A stretch of DNA of 64,000 bases from Beroe forskalii (GCA_011033025.1 WFMF01000282.1:1-64000), one strand, 5' to 3'; numbered from the stretch's first letter, positions 31,901 to 40,200 are shown. The notes: generated by a model from the sequence alone, not told the origin. Numbers and translations: made by a program.

Positions 31901-34146
31901 GCACAACAGTGGCTTGTAAATGGTATGTGAGCGTCCAAATGATTCAAGTTCCCAATTTAATCTGACAAATTATCCCCTGCAAGTGTTGAATTTGAGGTTG
32001 TGTTGAGGAACACACTTTGTATATACCAACACTTGACACAATTGCTGTTAAAGTGACTCCAACCCTCTTTCAGAAACAGATGAACAACATGATATCCGCG
32101 GATGAGGTTGACGAGGTCAGGATGCCACAGAAAGTGGCTAACCGTAAGAAGCAACTGCCACTTAAGCCGTTTCCTACGCCGTCAGAAAACGCCGCTGCAG
32201 TTCCACAGAAGTACATACAACAGCAGCAGCACCTTAACAACATTGCTAACAACAGTAATAACGTGGCTAACAACGTGAATACGCCGCCCACGCCGTCCTT
32301 GGCGAGTGTGTCGCCGCCTCCTACGCCGCCCGCCACCCCTCCGCCACTCTCCAACCCCTGGGCGGCAGGTAGTGTTCTTTAACTCTTTCCTACTCCCATG
32401 CCTTACCGTTGTACAGAAGGTTTCGGGGCCTGTGAACAGCATTGATTTCATATTTCATATTTATGAATTAACCATTCTATCTACTTATGAATTGGTACAT
32501 CAGAGCAACCTTATTATTTTATTTCAAATCAACCCCCGGCATGTAACCCAATTATCTCCCCTCAGGACCAGTTCCAGAAGCCCCCAAACCCCCCGCGGCC
32601 CCCTTGCCCTCCCCACCCACCCCCGCAGAGAAGCCCCTCAAACCCACCTCCCCCAAGCTCTGCGCTATCACCCCCTGGGCTTTCTCCCCCACGAGTCCGG
32701 ATATCGCTGCTTCTATTGGTGAGTGCTGCAAAATTGTAAATAGCTTCCTTGGGTGAGTGCTGTGCTGTTGTAAAAACTATGAAGTTTATCTATAAGATTT
32801 GATTGTATAGTACAATCAAATTTGAGAGCTATTCACTCATTTATCTGTTTCTGGAATGATGATTCCCAATATTATGGGGCAGAAATTGAGCCCTCCGCAA
32901 GAGCAAAGTCAACATACTTCATTACCTCTGTTTCAGGGAGTGGTAACGAGGCCTCAAAGAAGCACGCCCCCCTCTCTGACGCCCCCACCCCGACCACCAG
33001 CCCCTCCTCCCTCACCTCCTCTGGAGGGGGTGCCGCCCCTCGCAGCAAATCCAGCAACCCCGCACACCAGACCAAGGATACCCCTTCTCCTACTGTGCCG
33101 GTCAGTAACTGTGTGTTGGCACGGGCATCGACAAAAACGCTAAAATGCTGTACTTTCGACAGAAAGACAAACTTTGGAAACTGCTTCCACTTTTTTGAGT
33201 TTGCCAAAGTTTGCTTTACTCCCCCTCCTTATTAAATCTGTAAAATCTTTTCCCAGGTGGTGGACCCCATGATGAAGGAGAAGTTCCTCAAGTACACGGA
33301 CACTGACATCTTCATTGACAAGAACAAGATAAAGGATACGTTCAGTGGGTGCGATACCAACGGCGTCAACAACAGAGAACATGTCAGTTTTATCTGTTTT
33401 TTTGTAGTTAATACTTTACACCTGAACAGATTATATTCAACCATGATAAGATATTCAATGGAATCTTCTGATTGCGACAGACTTGAAAAATGCAATCATG
33501 ATCGTCTAATTCTCTTCTCAAATCTGTGAATGAACATTGCAAATATGAACATCGAATTAATTTTTCTCATTCTACCCAAAATTTGCCATGTCCAATATTA
33601 TCCCTGTAGAGTCGGTCAGAAGACACGAATCACAAGCCAAAGAAAGCGAAGCTGTCTTCGAATAACGCTGACGTGAAGAGGGAAAATAAGAAACTGAAGG
33701 ACATGATCCAGAAGGAACTGAGAAAACCGGGCAAAAGTGAGTTTCGAAACTTGAAACTATTTTTTCCTATTTGTATGCTCAACCCGTACGCTGATTGGGT
33801 AATGTAGAATGAATCAATGGGCAAGGTAATATTAATTTTAACTACCCCGGGGAGGAACGGGACTCTCGTCCCATCAGGGCGCCCAAGAGAATGGGAGCGG
33901 TCGCCTCGGCGCCGTCTTGGCCCTCGGCGAGGGCCCCTCGCTGGCTCATCCCCCTTCTAACAGTAGCTGTTAACCCCTCTCCCCTCAGACTACGACCCGA
34001 TGTTCCAGCTGCTAAACCAGGTGAAGGGCAGTACGGACACCAAACGCCGCTTCGCGGAGGAAATCATCTCGGACGCGGAGAAGTTCCGAAAGAGAGTTCT
34101 GATTGAAAGACTGAAGTCCTGGCAACGGGAGCTCGCCAACAGGTAG
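13609..34146 (+). CDS. INTS6: Integrator complex subunit 6, complete 18-exon gene
   Basis: Joined exons: 13609-13719, 13835-13912, 21653-21746, 21955-22028, 22774-22863, 26714-26888, 27050-27472, 27639-27835, 30182-30315, 30659-30773, 30963-31092, 31315-31454, 32074-32368, 32566-32718, 32937-33100, 33257-33382, 33610-33736, 33989-34146. Every junction keeps phase, giving 928 codons with the stop; human INTS6 is about 887 residues. INTS6 is a nuclear Integrator subunit that helps recruit PP2A to attenuate or terminate RNA polymerase II transcription. The N-terminal von Willebrand A domain has the MIDAS motif DTSGS at residues 9-13. Conserved blocks include DNYGQGRNPF, PGSELTKDPFRWDQR, CEVTGGRSY, LPFDKYELEPSPLTQ, NLFVMPYNYPVL, GNPFKL, and a C-terminal helical segment from KDMIQKELRKPGK to the end. 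The exon 13-15 part is Pro/Ser/Asn-rich and poorly conserved. Start chosen at ATG 13609, the family's usual MxIxLFLxD start. Confidence 0.95.
14478..14654. repeat. 58 bp tandem repeat, three copies
   Basis: Three almost identical units starting AGGGGGAAGATTTTCGGATT at 14478, 14536 and 14594, inside INTS6 intron 2. Near-identity suggests recent duplication. Confidence 0.9.
14670..15010. repeat. Dispersed repeat, relative of 43915-44200
   Basis: Shares a colinear set of words with 43915-44200: CAAAATTTGG/CCAAAGTTTTG, TTTTATGCCC(T/C)AG, AAGGGT(C/T)T, GTACTGTAATTT/GGACTGTAATTT, AACAATATTT and CAAAAACCTACTG. Same orientation. No coding potential. Confidence 0.6.
15050..15500. repeat. About 31 bp degenerate tandem array
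   Basis: Roughly 14 copies of a unit close to TTGACAATTTCATACATTG plus TACACTCTT. A larger duplication (15293-15365 and 15386-15460) repeats several units together. Open frames here follow the repeat and are not genes. Confidence 0.85.
19025..19433. repeat. 30 bp minisatellite in INTS6 intron 2
   Basis: About 13 copies of a 30 bp unit containing CTTCTCTGATTGGTCCACGC. The period is a multiple of three, so several frames stay open on both strands (for example the minus-strand decapeptide QSEKSTSGVD). These are by-products of the array. Confidence 0.92.
19632..19730. mobile_element. GAGAAATAGGCGG foldback MITE
   Basis: Inverted ends CGACGAGAAATAGGCGGTTA and AACCGCATATTTTTCTTACG around a conserved middle GACGTCATTATCATA...GTGAGTTGATGACGTTG. 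The same family lies at 20338-20442 and 30064-30161, with fragments near 18890-18930, 28345-28390, 46390-46440 and 47700-47770. Confidence 0.75.
20338..20442. mobile_element. GAGAAATAGGCGG foldback MITE
   Basis: Inverted ends TACGCCTCGCGCGAGAAATA and CCTATTTCTCGTGCGCGG around TCATCAACTCACCAC...ATAATGACGTCAT. It lies in the opposite orientation to the copies at 19632 and 30064. About 105 bp, non-coding. Confidence 0.8.
21494..21638. repeat. (ATTCA)n microsatellite abutting the exon 3 acceptor
   Basis: Pentanucleotide repeat, pure from about 21551 and slightly mixed before. It ends 14 bases before the acceptor CAG at 21650-21652, so it occupies the place of the branch point and polypyrimidine tract. 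Confidence 0.95.
21653..22028 (+). CDS. INTS6: INTS6 exons 3-4
   Basis: Exon 3 is 21653-21746 (acceptor CATCAG, donor G|GTAAGT, phase 1). Exon 4 is 21955-22028 (acceptor TTTTCTAG, donor CAA|GTAAGT). They encode the vWA segment ending SLDLLNIHRVQNGLDNYGQ, matching the family's DLLNxNRxxxGIDNYGQ. Confidence 0.93.
22553..22785 (+). repeat. 42 bp array of the INTS6 exon 5 acceptor and exon start
   Basis: About six copies of a 42 bp unit of TTATTATTTCAGGG, TAGAAACCCGTTT and TCCTAACCTTGCCCC. The last copy is the real one (exon 5 begins at 22774, GGTAGAAACCCGTTT then CTTCTGG). Earlier copies keep pyrimidine tract, CAG and the first about 15 exon bases, then diverge into TCCTAA, which is an in-frame stop in the exon 5 frame. 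Confidence 0.93.
22774..22863 (+). CDS. INTS6: INTS6 exon 5
   Basis: 30 codons, phase 0 at both ends, donor ACT|GTGAGT. Encodes GRNPFLLEPAVVVIISDG, the vWA strand before the second MIDAS loop. Its first bases are the last unit of the 42 bp acceptor array. Confidence 0.94.
22900..25680 (+). other. INTS6 intron 5, first part
   Basis: AT-rich intronic DNA. No gene or convincing repeat seen, apart from a 30 bp imperfect duplication of TTTAGG(A/T)ACATTTTCTACTTTTT near 24370-24430. Confidence 0.6.
25690..26610. repeat. 22 bp minisatellite in INTS6 intron 5
   Basis: About 42 copies of a 22 bp unit (AGACTGGTGTCAGCATGTCG plus two bases), most uniform at 25960-26110 and more varied at both ends. Because 22 is not a multiple of three and the unit lacks stops, all three forward frames stay open for up to 201 codons. 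These frames are not genes. Confidence 0.93.
26714..27472 (+). CDS. INTS6: INTS6 exons 6-7
   Basis: Exon 6 is 26714-26888 (acceptor CATTTCAG, donor G|GTAAGG, phase 1) and carries PGSELTKDPFRWDQR and MCEVTGG. Exon 7 is 27050-27472 (acceptor CTCTTCAG, donor G|GTAAGG) and carries RSYTISSF, HWPIPETFWP and LPFDKYELEPSPLTQHILE. AAG|GTACTT at 27114 looks like a donor but the frame continues through it. Confidence 0.94.
27639..27835 (+). CDS. INTS6: INTS6 exon 8
   Basis: Acceptor CTCCCAG, donor GGG|GTGAGT, phase 1 to 0. Encodes CPFGYLKASV and NLFVMPYNYPVLFPLL, among the best conserved INTS6 blocks. Confidence 0.94.
27804..27925 (+). repeat. Duplicated end of INTS6 exon 8
   Basis: The last 30 exon bases and donor (ATCTGGCATCGTGCCCACTT to TTTGGGGTGAGT, 27804-27842) recur at 27846-27877 as ATCTGGCATCGTGCCCATTT to TTTGGGGTTCC, where the donor is altered. 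A third part-copy CTATTACTTTGGGATGAGTA follows at 27902-27921. Confidence 0.88.
27960..28610 (+). other. INTS6 intron 8, part before the duplicated block
   Basis: Unique AT-rich DNA with a MITE fragment (GACGTCATTATCATAGTTTA...GTGAGTTGATGAC) at about 28345-28385. No gene seen. Confidence 0.6.
30064..30161. mobile_element. GAGAAATAGGCGG MITE directly before the exon 9 acceptor
   Basis: Inverted ends CACACGAGAAATAGGCGAGT and CCGCCTATTTCTCGCGCGCG, middle GACGTCATTATCATAACATT. Its right end is 18-20 bases before the acceptor CAG (30179-30181). The left arm keeps a damaged copy in the same position, so the insertion predates the split between the arms. Confidence 0.82.
30182..30315 (+). CDS. INTS6: INTS6 exon 9
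   Basis: Acceptor AATTTGCAG, donor CG|GTATGA, ends in phase 2. Encodes PLRVALRRIGVPGSLL and the helix KALKAQAKTEATR. Confidence 0.88.
30659..31092 (+). CDS. INTS6: INTS6 exons 10-11
   Basis: Exon 10 is 30659-30773 (acceptor CTACCCAG, donor AAG|GTACAA, phase 0). Exon 11 ends at 31092 (GCAG|GTTTAA) and encodes NPFHTPQHSVLSQLKLLRKE. The obvious exon 11 acceptor CTCAG at 30947-30951 would throw the frame off. Frame is kept by acceptors at 30962, 30965 or 30968 within the GAG-rich start; 30963 is given as the start of exon 11. The choice needs a transcript. Confidence 0.8.
31082..31172 (+). repeat. Donor-end repeats after INTS6 exon 11
   Basis: The exon 11 junction GCAGGTTTAAAACTT is followed by near copies AAAGGTTTAAAACTTAACAG (about 31131) and CAGGTTTGAAACTTGACAGG (about 31149). 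The left arm shows the same GTTTTAAACCTGC words around 5285 and 5325. Confidence 0.7.
31237..31325 (+). repeat. Duplicated INTS6 exon 12 acceptor and exon start
   Basis: CTCAGAAAAACGGGCAAGAT at 31252 precedes the real CTCAGAAAAACGGGCACGAT at 31310 by 58 bases. The upstream copy runs into TTCAGCCTGAGATTC, which puts TGA in the gene's frame. The left arm carries several more copies. Confidence 0.88.
31315..31454 (+). CDS. INTS6: INTS6 exon 12
   Basis: Phase 1 to 0, donor AAG|GTTTAC. Encodes KRARFSMPSSKMGQYQDAF and HMFGNPFKLGNSK; human INTS6 has a similar QMGNYQEYL and FGNPFKL. Confidence 0.93.
31455..32073 (+). other. INTS6 intron 12 (empty site of the 1.5 kb insertion)
   Basis: Unique intronic DNA shared with the left arm. 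At about 31794-31806 it is uninterrupted where the left arm carries the 1.5 kb element. Confidence 0.75.
32074..32368 (+). CDS. INTS6: INTS6 exon 13 (Asn/Pro-rich linker)
   Basis: Acceptor CTCTTTCAG, donor GCAG|GTAGTG, phase 0 to 1. Begins with MNNMISADEVDEVRMP, matching the family's MMIDEADEF. It continues into QQQQH, Asn-rich and PPTPP-rich low-complexity sequence, expected to be disordered. Confidence 0.92.
32566..32718 (+). CDS. INTS6: INTS6 exon 14
   Basis: Acceptor CCCCTCAG, donor ATTG|GTGAGT, phase 1 both ends. Pro/Ala-rich linker ending TPWAFSPTSPDIAASIG. A second donor-like TTGGGTGAGTGCTG follows about 32 bases downstream; in the left arm this donor has about 15 copies. Confidence 0.9.
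32937..33382 (+). CDS. INTS6: INTS6 exons 15-16
   Basis: Exon 15 is 32937-33100 (acceptor GTTTCAG, donor CCG|GTCAGT), a Ser/Pro/Thr linker. Exon 16 is 33257-33382 (acceptor TTCCCAG, donor CAT|GTCAGT) and encodes DPMMKEKFLKYTDTDIFID. Both end in phase 0. Confidence 0.9.
33150..33235. mobile_element. Short hairpin element in INTS6 intron 15, right arm only
   Basis: AGACAAACTTTGGAAACTGC and GTTTGCCAAAGTTTGCTTTA flank CTTCCACTTTTTTGAG. The same hairpin family occurs at 34331-34435 and 39187-39266. The left-arm intron (1107-1269) lacks it. Confidence 0.7.
33610..34146 (+). CDS. INTS6: INTS6 exons 17-18 (conserved C-terminus)
   Basis: Exon 17 is 33610-33736 (acceptor CCCTGTAG, donor A|GTGAGT); exon 18 is 33989-34146 and ends TAG. 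They encode the most conserved C-terminal block of INTS6: KLKDMIQKELRKPGK, then YDPMFQLLNQVKGS and KFRKRVLIERLKSWQRE. The human counterpart has IMKEIRKPGR and RFKKRMLIEQLENF. Confidence 0.95.
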
Positions 34147-34330
34147 CGCTGATTGGTTCAAGTCGTAAGCCAATCAGATGTTAGGGCTACCGGTTAGCCG
34201 ACCAATCAGATTAGGGCTAGTTATACGTGACCGTTAGCTAACCAATCAGATTAGAGCTAGTTAAACGTGAGCGTTAGCTAACCAATCAGATTAGGGCTAG
34301 TTTCAACTGCTCGCTAGCCCAAGGTGTGTG
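34147..34330. repeat. 40 bp CCAATCAGATTAG repeats after the INTS6 stop
   Basis: ACCAATCAGATTAG(G/A)GCTAG starts at 34201, 34241 and 34281, period 40, with degenerate relatives from 34170. Similar TAGCCAATCAGATGCTAG words follow the RGG gene stop at 42815-42940. Confidence 0.88.
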
Positions 34331-35229
34331 GGGGGGGGTAAGGCAAACTTTGGCAAACGCTTCCACTTTTTTTGGAGTTTGCCAAAAAAAGTGTTTGCCA
34401 AAGTTTGCCAAAGTTTGCCAAAGTTTGCCAAAAATACCCCAAAAATTTTGGCATTTCTGATTTCTTGTCCACAGTGCATGCAGGACGTGTGCATAATGCT
34501 ATAATGGTTTTTGAGGGAGCTGAACCGATTTACAATGCTTAATTTTCATTCAGACCTTCCCCTTCAAGGCTTTACTGGTTCCACGTCTGGACATTCCCTT
34601 TGCAAGCTTCGCTTTAATTACAAAAAGGTATCCTTCGCTCCACAGCATCCTCTTTGACCATCCCGCCTCACTTATTGCTTCACCCCTCGCTCCTAGGCAT
34701 CCTCCTTGACCATCCCAACTCACCTTCCGCTTCACCCCTTGCTTTGCTCCTCAGCATATGCTCTGACCACCCCGCCTCACTTACCGCTTTAATTCGTTAC
34801 CTTGAGTATGGTGTCAGGTGTTCTATCCCCCACTCCTTACCCCACCTTCCCTTTGACTCCTGTTCACCCCCCTTGCCCCCTTCTCAGTTAGAGCACGGCG
34901 ATTCAGGCATTCCATCAGCTTTTTCACTCACAGCCCACACCCTGACATCCAGGGCTCTATCTTAATCTGATCACTTGCTCAACTTATCAACGCATCACCT
35001 ACTCAGCACCCATTAACATGCTTTTGAGTATGTATGATTTGAATAACATTGCATTTGTTACAAATTATATTTGAAAATTCCTTGAAAATTCCTTGGACCT
35101 GGGTTAGAATTTTCGAGAACCTTTTGGTTCAAGAGGTGAGATATCTATAATTATCAGGAATGGATCCATGTATCTACTATCTACTACCAGTTCATCAGAT
35201 AACGTGTCTTTGGCAAAATTGTACCACCA

Positions 35230-35530
35230 ATTTGACCAAAATTAGCCTCCATTAGCATCCATGGAGGCTAATTTCAAACATAAGCCTCTGCAACCGTTAG
35301 CCTGCATGGACATGGAGGCTAATAGTTCCAATAGGCAGGCTCCACTGTAGAGGCTAATTAGCCTCTACTAGCCTCCATATAAGCCTCCACTCAGCCGCCA
35401 TGGAGGTTAAATTTTGATTTAGCCTCCACTGAAGAATTAGCCTTGGACACAGAAACTGAGTCATAACATTTTCGTGGAGTCTAAAGCTTTAATATGGAGG
35501 CTATTTGGAGGCTTAGCCTCCATAAAACCA
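35230..35530. repeat. Diverged TTAGCCTCCAT repeats before the minisatellite
   Basis: Degenerate words TTAGCCTCCA and ATGGAGGCTAA in both orientations, related to the CAGCCTCCACTAGG wording of the adjoining arrays. They probably mark an older fringe of the same satellite. Confidence 0.6.
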
Positions 35531-35811
35531 GGGGCGTAGCCAGTTTTTTGCAGAGGGGGGGGGGCGGGTTGCATTCAAAACCTGTTTATTAATGTTATAA
35601 TTTGTAGGCTTCAAACTCTCATTATGTCAAAATGAACAATTTCTTTCAAAGGGGGAGGCGGCCGCCTCTGTCGCCTCCCTCCTGGCTACGCCCCTGCTGA
35701 TAGAACAAAATTTCGTGCTGAAACTGGTAAAATGTGCACTAATTTCTTAATTTCAAAAGCAATTTATAGATTCAAACTTTCAGACAGCTCCAACTATCAT
35801 CCACTCAACTT

Positions 35812-37700
35812 CCACTAGGTTTCACTCAGCCTCCGCTCAGCCTCCACTAGGCTCCACTCAGCGTCCAGTAGGATCCACTCAGCGTCCAGTAGGATCCACT
35901 CAGCGTCCAGTAGGATCCACTCAGCGTCCACTAGGATCCACTCAGCCTCCACTAGGATCCACTCAGCGTCCAGTAGGATCCACTCAGCGTCCAGTAGGAT
36001 CCACTCAGCGTCCAGTAGGATCCACTCAGCGTCCAGTAGGATCCACTCAGCGTCCAGTAGGATCCACTCAGCGTCCACTAGGATCCACTCAGCGTCCAGT
36101 AGGCTCCACTCAGCGTCCAGTAGGATCCACTCGGCGTCCACTAGGATCCACTCAGCGTCCACTAGGATCCACTCAGCCTCCACTAGGATCCACTCAGCGT
36201 CCAGTAGGATCCACTCAGCGTCCAGCAGGCTCCACTCAGCGTCCACTAGGATCCACTCAGCGTCCAGTAGGATCCACTCAGCCTCCAATAGGCTCCACTC
36301 AGCGTCCAGTAGGATCCACTCAGCCTCCACTAGGATCCACTCAGCGTCCAGTAGGATCCACTCAGCGTCCAGTAGGCTCCACTCAGCGTCCATTAGGATC
36401 CACTCAGCGTCCAGTAGGATCCACTCAGCGTCCAGTAGGATCCACTCAGCGTCCAGTAGGATCCACTCAGCGTCCAGTAGGCTCCACTCAGCGTCCAGTA
36501 GGATCCACTCAGCGTCCAGTAGGCTCCACTCAGCGTCCAGTAGGCTCCACTCAGCGTCCAGTAGGATCCACTCAGCGTCCAGTAGGATCCACTCAGCGTC
36601 CACTAGGATCCACTCAGCGTCCAGTAGGATCCACTCAGCCTTCAATAGGCTCCACTCAGCGCCCAGTAGGCTCCACTCAGCGTCGAGTAGGATCCACTCA
36701 GCGTCCAGTAGGATCCACTCAGCGTCCAGTAGGATCCACTCAGCGTCCAGTAGGATCCACTCAGCGTCCAGTAGGATCCACTCAGCCTCCACTAGGATGC
36801 ACTCAGCGTCCAGTAGGATCCACTCAGCGTCCAGTAGGATCCACTCAGCGTCCAGTAGGATCCACTCAGCGTCCACTAGGATCCACTCAGCGTCCACTAG
36901 GATCCACTCAGCCTCCACTAGGATCCACTCAGCGTCCAGTAGGATCCACTCAGCGTCCAGTAGGATCCACTCAGCCTCCACTAGGATCCACTCAGCGTCC
37001 ACTAGGATCCACTCAGCCTCCACTAGGATCCACTCAGCGTCCAGTAGGATCCACTCAGCGTCCAGCAGGCTCCACTCAGCGTCCACTAGGATCCACTCAG
37101 CGTCCAGTAGGATCCACTCAGCCTTCAATAGGCTCCACTCAGCGTCCAGTAGGATCCACTCAGCCTCCACTAGGATCCACTCAGCGTCCACTAGGATCCA
37201 CTCAGGGTCCTGTAGGATCCACTCAGCGTCCAGTAGGCTCCACTCAGCGTCCAGTAGGATCCACTCAGCATCCAATAGGATCCACTCAGCGTCCAGTAGG
37301 CTCCACTTAGCGTCCAGTAGGATCCACTCAGCCTCCACTAGGATCCACTCAGCGTCCACTAGGATCCACTCAGCCTCCACTAGGATCCACTCAGCCTCCA
37401 GTAGGATCCACTCAGCCTCCAGTAGGATTCACTCAGCGTCCAGTAGGCTCCACTTTGCGTCCAGTAGGATCCACTCAGCGTCCAGTAGGATCCACTCAGC
37501 CTCCATTAGGATCCACTCAGCGTCCACTAGGATCCACTCAGCGTCCACTAGGATCCACTCAGCGTCCAGTAGGATCCACTCAGCGTCCAGTAGGCTCCAC
37601 TTAGCGTCCAGTAGGATCCACTCAGCGTCCACTAGGATCCACTCAGCGTCCAGTAGGATCCACTTAGCCTCCACTCAGCGTCCAGTAGGATCCACTCAGC
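35812..37700. repeat. 21 bp minisatellite, about 90 copies
   Basis: Unit AGGATCCACTCAGCGTCCAG plus one base, each with GGATCC. Variation is confined to few sites (GTCCAGT, GTCCACT, CTCCACT, and GGCTCC for GGATCC). The period is seven codons, so long frames stay open (521 codons minus, 327 plus) made of repeats such as DAEWILL and SRIHSAS. The heptad composition is set by DNA repeat structure; there is no start context or non-repeat domain. Confidence 0.96.
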
Positions 37701-38990
37701 CTCCACTGGACCACGAGGCTCCACACAGTCTCCACTACGCTCCAGAAGGCCTCCACTCGGCTACACTCAGTCTCCAGTAGGCTCCACTCAGCCTCCACTA
37801 TGCTCCACCCAGCCTCCATTAGGCTCCACTCAGTCTCCAGTAGGCTCCATTCAGCCTCGAATAGTCTCCAATCAGTCAACAATCAGTCTCCACTAGGGTC
37901 CATTCTCCCTCCACTAGGCTCCAATTAGCCTCCACTAGCCTCCACTGACCACTAGCCTCCACTCAGCCTCCATTAGGCTCCACACAGCCACCATTAGGCT
38001 CCATATAGCCTTTTTTAGGCGACACCCAGCGTCCACTAGGCTCCACTCAGCCTCCACCACGCTCCAAACAGCCTCCACTCGACTCCACTCAGTCTCCAGT
38101 AGGATCCAATCAGCCTCCACTAGGCTCCACCCAGCCTCCACTAGGCTCCACTCAGTCTCCACTAGGCCCCATTCTCCCTCCAATAGGCTACAATTAGCCT
38201 CCACTGACCACTAGCCTCCACTCAGCCTCCATTAGGTTCCACACAGCCACCTTTAGGCTCCATATAGCTTCTTCTAGACTCCACTCAGCCTCCATTCAGC
38301 CTCCACTAGTCCACTAGGCTCCACTTACCCCCCACCAGGCTCCAAACAGCCTCCATTAGGCCCAATTCAGCCTCCACTAGGCTCCAATCAGCCTCCACTG
38401 GACCACTAGGCTCCACACAGCCTCCACTAGGCTCCACTCAGTCTCCACTTGGCCCCATTCTCCCTCCAATAGGCTACAATTAGCCTCCACTGACCACTAG
38501 CCTCCATTAGGTTCCACACAGCCACCGTTAGGCTCCATATAGTCTCTTTTAGGCGACACCCAGCCTCCACTAGGCTCCACTCAGCCTCCACCACGCTCCA
38601 AATAACCTCCACTCGACTCCACTCAGTCTCCAGTAGGCTCCAATCAGCCTCCACTAGGCTCCACCGGCCACCCAGCCTCCATTAGTCCATTAGGCTCTAT
38701 TCAGCATTCAGCCTCAACTAGGCTCCAATCAGCCTCTACTTGGCTCCACTCAGCGTTCTCTCAGCCTCCACTAGTCCCCACTCAGCCTCTACTTGGCTCC
38801 ATTCAGCCTCCACTAGGCACTAGTAGCCTCCAATAGGCTCCACTCAGCCTCCACAAGGCTCCGCTCAGCCTCCAATAGGCTCCACTCAGCCTACACTAGG
38901 CGTCACACAGCCTCCACTAGGCTCCACTCAGCCTCCACTCAGCCTCCACTGGCTCCACTCAGCCTCCACAAGGCAAATGCCAAATAAGAG
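37700..38990. repeat. Diverged continuation of the 21 bp minisatellite
   Basis: Degenerate CTCCACTCAGCCTCCACTAG units with higher-order duplication: blocks near 37960-38215 and 38480-38670 repeat the same run of variants (CCACACAGCCACC, GGCTCCATATAG, GGCGACACCCAGC). The uniform core flanked by an older edge is the expected satellite pattern. Confidence 0.9.
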
Positions 38991-39269
38991 GTAAGACTAA
39001 AGAGGTAATGAAATATCTTATTTGTTACTATAGTCTCTTACTCTATTCAATGTGGATGTGGTCTCTGCTACAGCTTCTGGATAACATCAAAATGTGAAAA
39101 AGACCTTGGGAATCGATTCAGCATCCTTGAAAAGCATATTATGGGTACCTTAAGTGTTGCCAAAGTGCTCAAAAATGTGTTTTATTTTTGGCAAACTTTG
39201 GCAAATGCTTCCACTTTTTTGGAGTTTGCCAAATAAAGTGTTTGCCAAAGTTTGCCTTACCCCCCTGTG

Positions 39270-40200
39270 TGTAGTGTGTACTCTACAGACGCCAATGCGG
39301 GCTTAGGAATTCAGTTGCCCAATCAGGAACTCAGAACTGTTACGCGAAGATTTCAGTCGTGTTTGATGAAGATGTTCAAGGCCAGTTAAATTACTGAAAG
39401 ATTATGCTTTCAGTGTGATACAAGAATTTTATATACTTTGTAGGTCAAAGGTCAGATAAACGTGTTTTTACTAATTTAGCATTTGATAAAATTTAGCAAT
39501 AGCTTAGAATGTCGACCTTTTCATGCGCGGTGACCAACATTGAAGAGTTTTCGATTTGTTGCGTTCGATATATGAGCAGTGAGCAGACAACGTGTTTAAT
39601 AGCATTCTGTGCACAGTAATTCGATGAATTAACAATTATGACTAGAAAATTTTACAGTTGTCAGGTTAATGAATGCTATTGCTAACTGAAAGTGAAAACC
39701 GAAATGTACAGGACAGTGATTTGACCGTGCGAGTTTACAGTTAAAATCGCCCGTGTCCATTTGATAGTTGATACTGAAGAGTAAATAGTGATGAAATTGA
39801 ATAAAAACTAAAAGTAAAATATGTTCACATCTATTTGAGAATTATGCGCAAGTATTATAGTTCAAATTTTCGTTAAAGTTTTAAATTACAAGTGTATGAC
39901 TATGAGCAACTTTGACTTAAAGTTAAGATGAAAAAACTTTCAGTACAAAGTGTCCAAGTACGAAGTGTTTAAATGATGGTATTGCTTTATATTTAAAGGA
40001 TTCAGGAATGGATTGGTAAAACTTCAACTGAAAATCCTGGTTTCACTTTGCCGGGGAGTTGAGGGATTTTTGTCTCGGTAATACGGTGGCGTGTCGAATG
40101 TCGAACTCCTGGTAGTAGTCCTACGTGTGCGGCGTAATCGTGAGTGGCTCACTGCCTGATACTAAAAGTGTTAGTGACAGGCAGTGAGCCGCGCATGTAT
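39270..40200. other. Spacer between satellite blocks
   Basis: AT-rich DNA without a recognised gene. 40150-40195 holds an inverted repeat (GTGAGTGGCTCACTGCCTGA against CAGGCAGTGAGCCGC) directly before the palindromic array. Confidence 0.6.

Larger units (their letters stand above)
28610..34160 (+). repeat. Right arm of the inverted duplication
   Basis: This is the plus-strand partner of 1-7680 and lies in place as the 3' half of the intact INTS6 gene. The outer end runs past the stop codon to the CGCTGATTGGTT sequence at 34147-34158, which pairs with base 1 onward of the window. The inner end fades near 28600-28620 in intron 8. It holds a short hairpin with 28 bp arms (29127-29154 and 29213-29243) that is only poorly preserved in the left arm. 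Confidence 0.92.
34331..39266. mobile_element. Candidate 4.9 kb element with 26 bp terminal inverted repeats
   Basis: GGGGGGTAAGGCAAACTTTGG starts at about 34333, and its complement CCAAAGTTTGCCTTACCCCC ends at about 39266; the match runs 26 bases. The flanks are GGTGTGTG on the left and TGTGTGTAG on the right, a possible target duplication blurred by the G run. The interior holds GC-rich repeats (34550-34950), GGAGGCTAA-type repeats and the 21 bp minisatellite, and no transposase. Each end also forms its own hairpin, so two separate small elements in the same orientation are an equally fair reading. Confidence 0.45.

Noticed and set aside
35815-37380. 521-codon minus-strand frame of DAEWILL repeats
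   Set aside because: Pure 21 bp minisatellite; frame is open because the unit is seven codons without a stop. No domain or non-repeat sequence, and the plus strand is open too.
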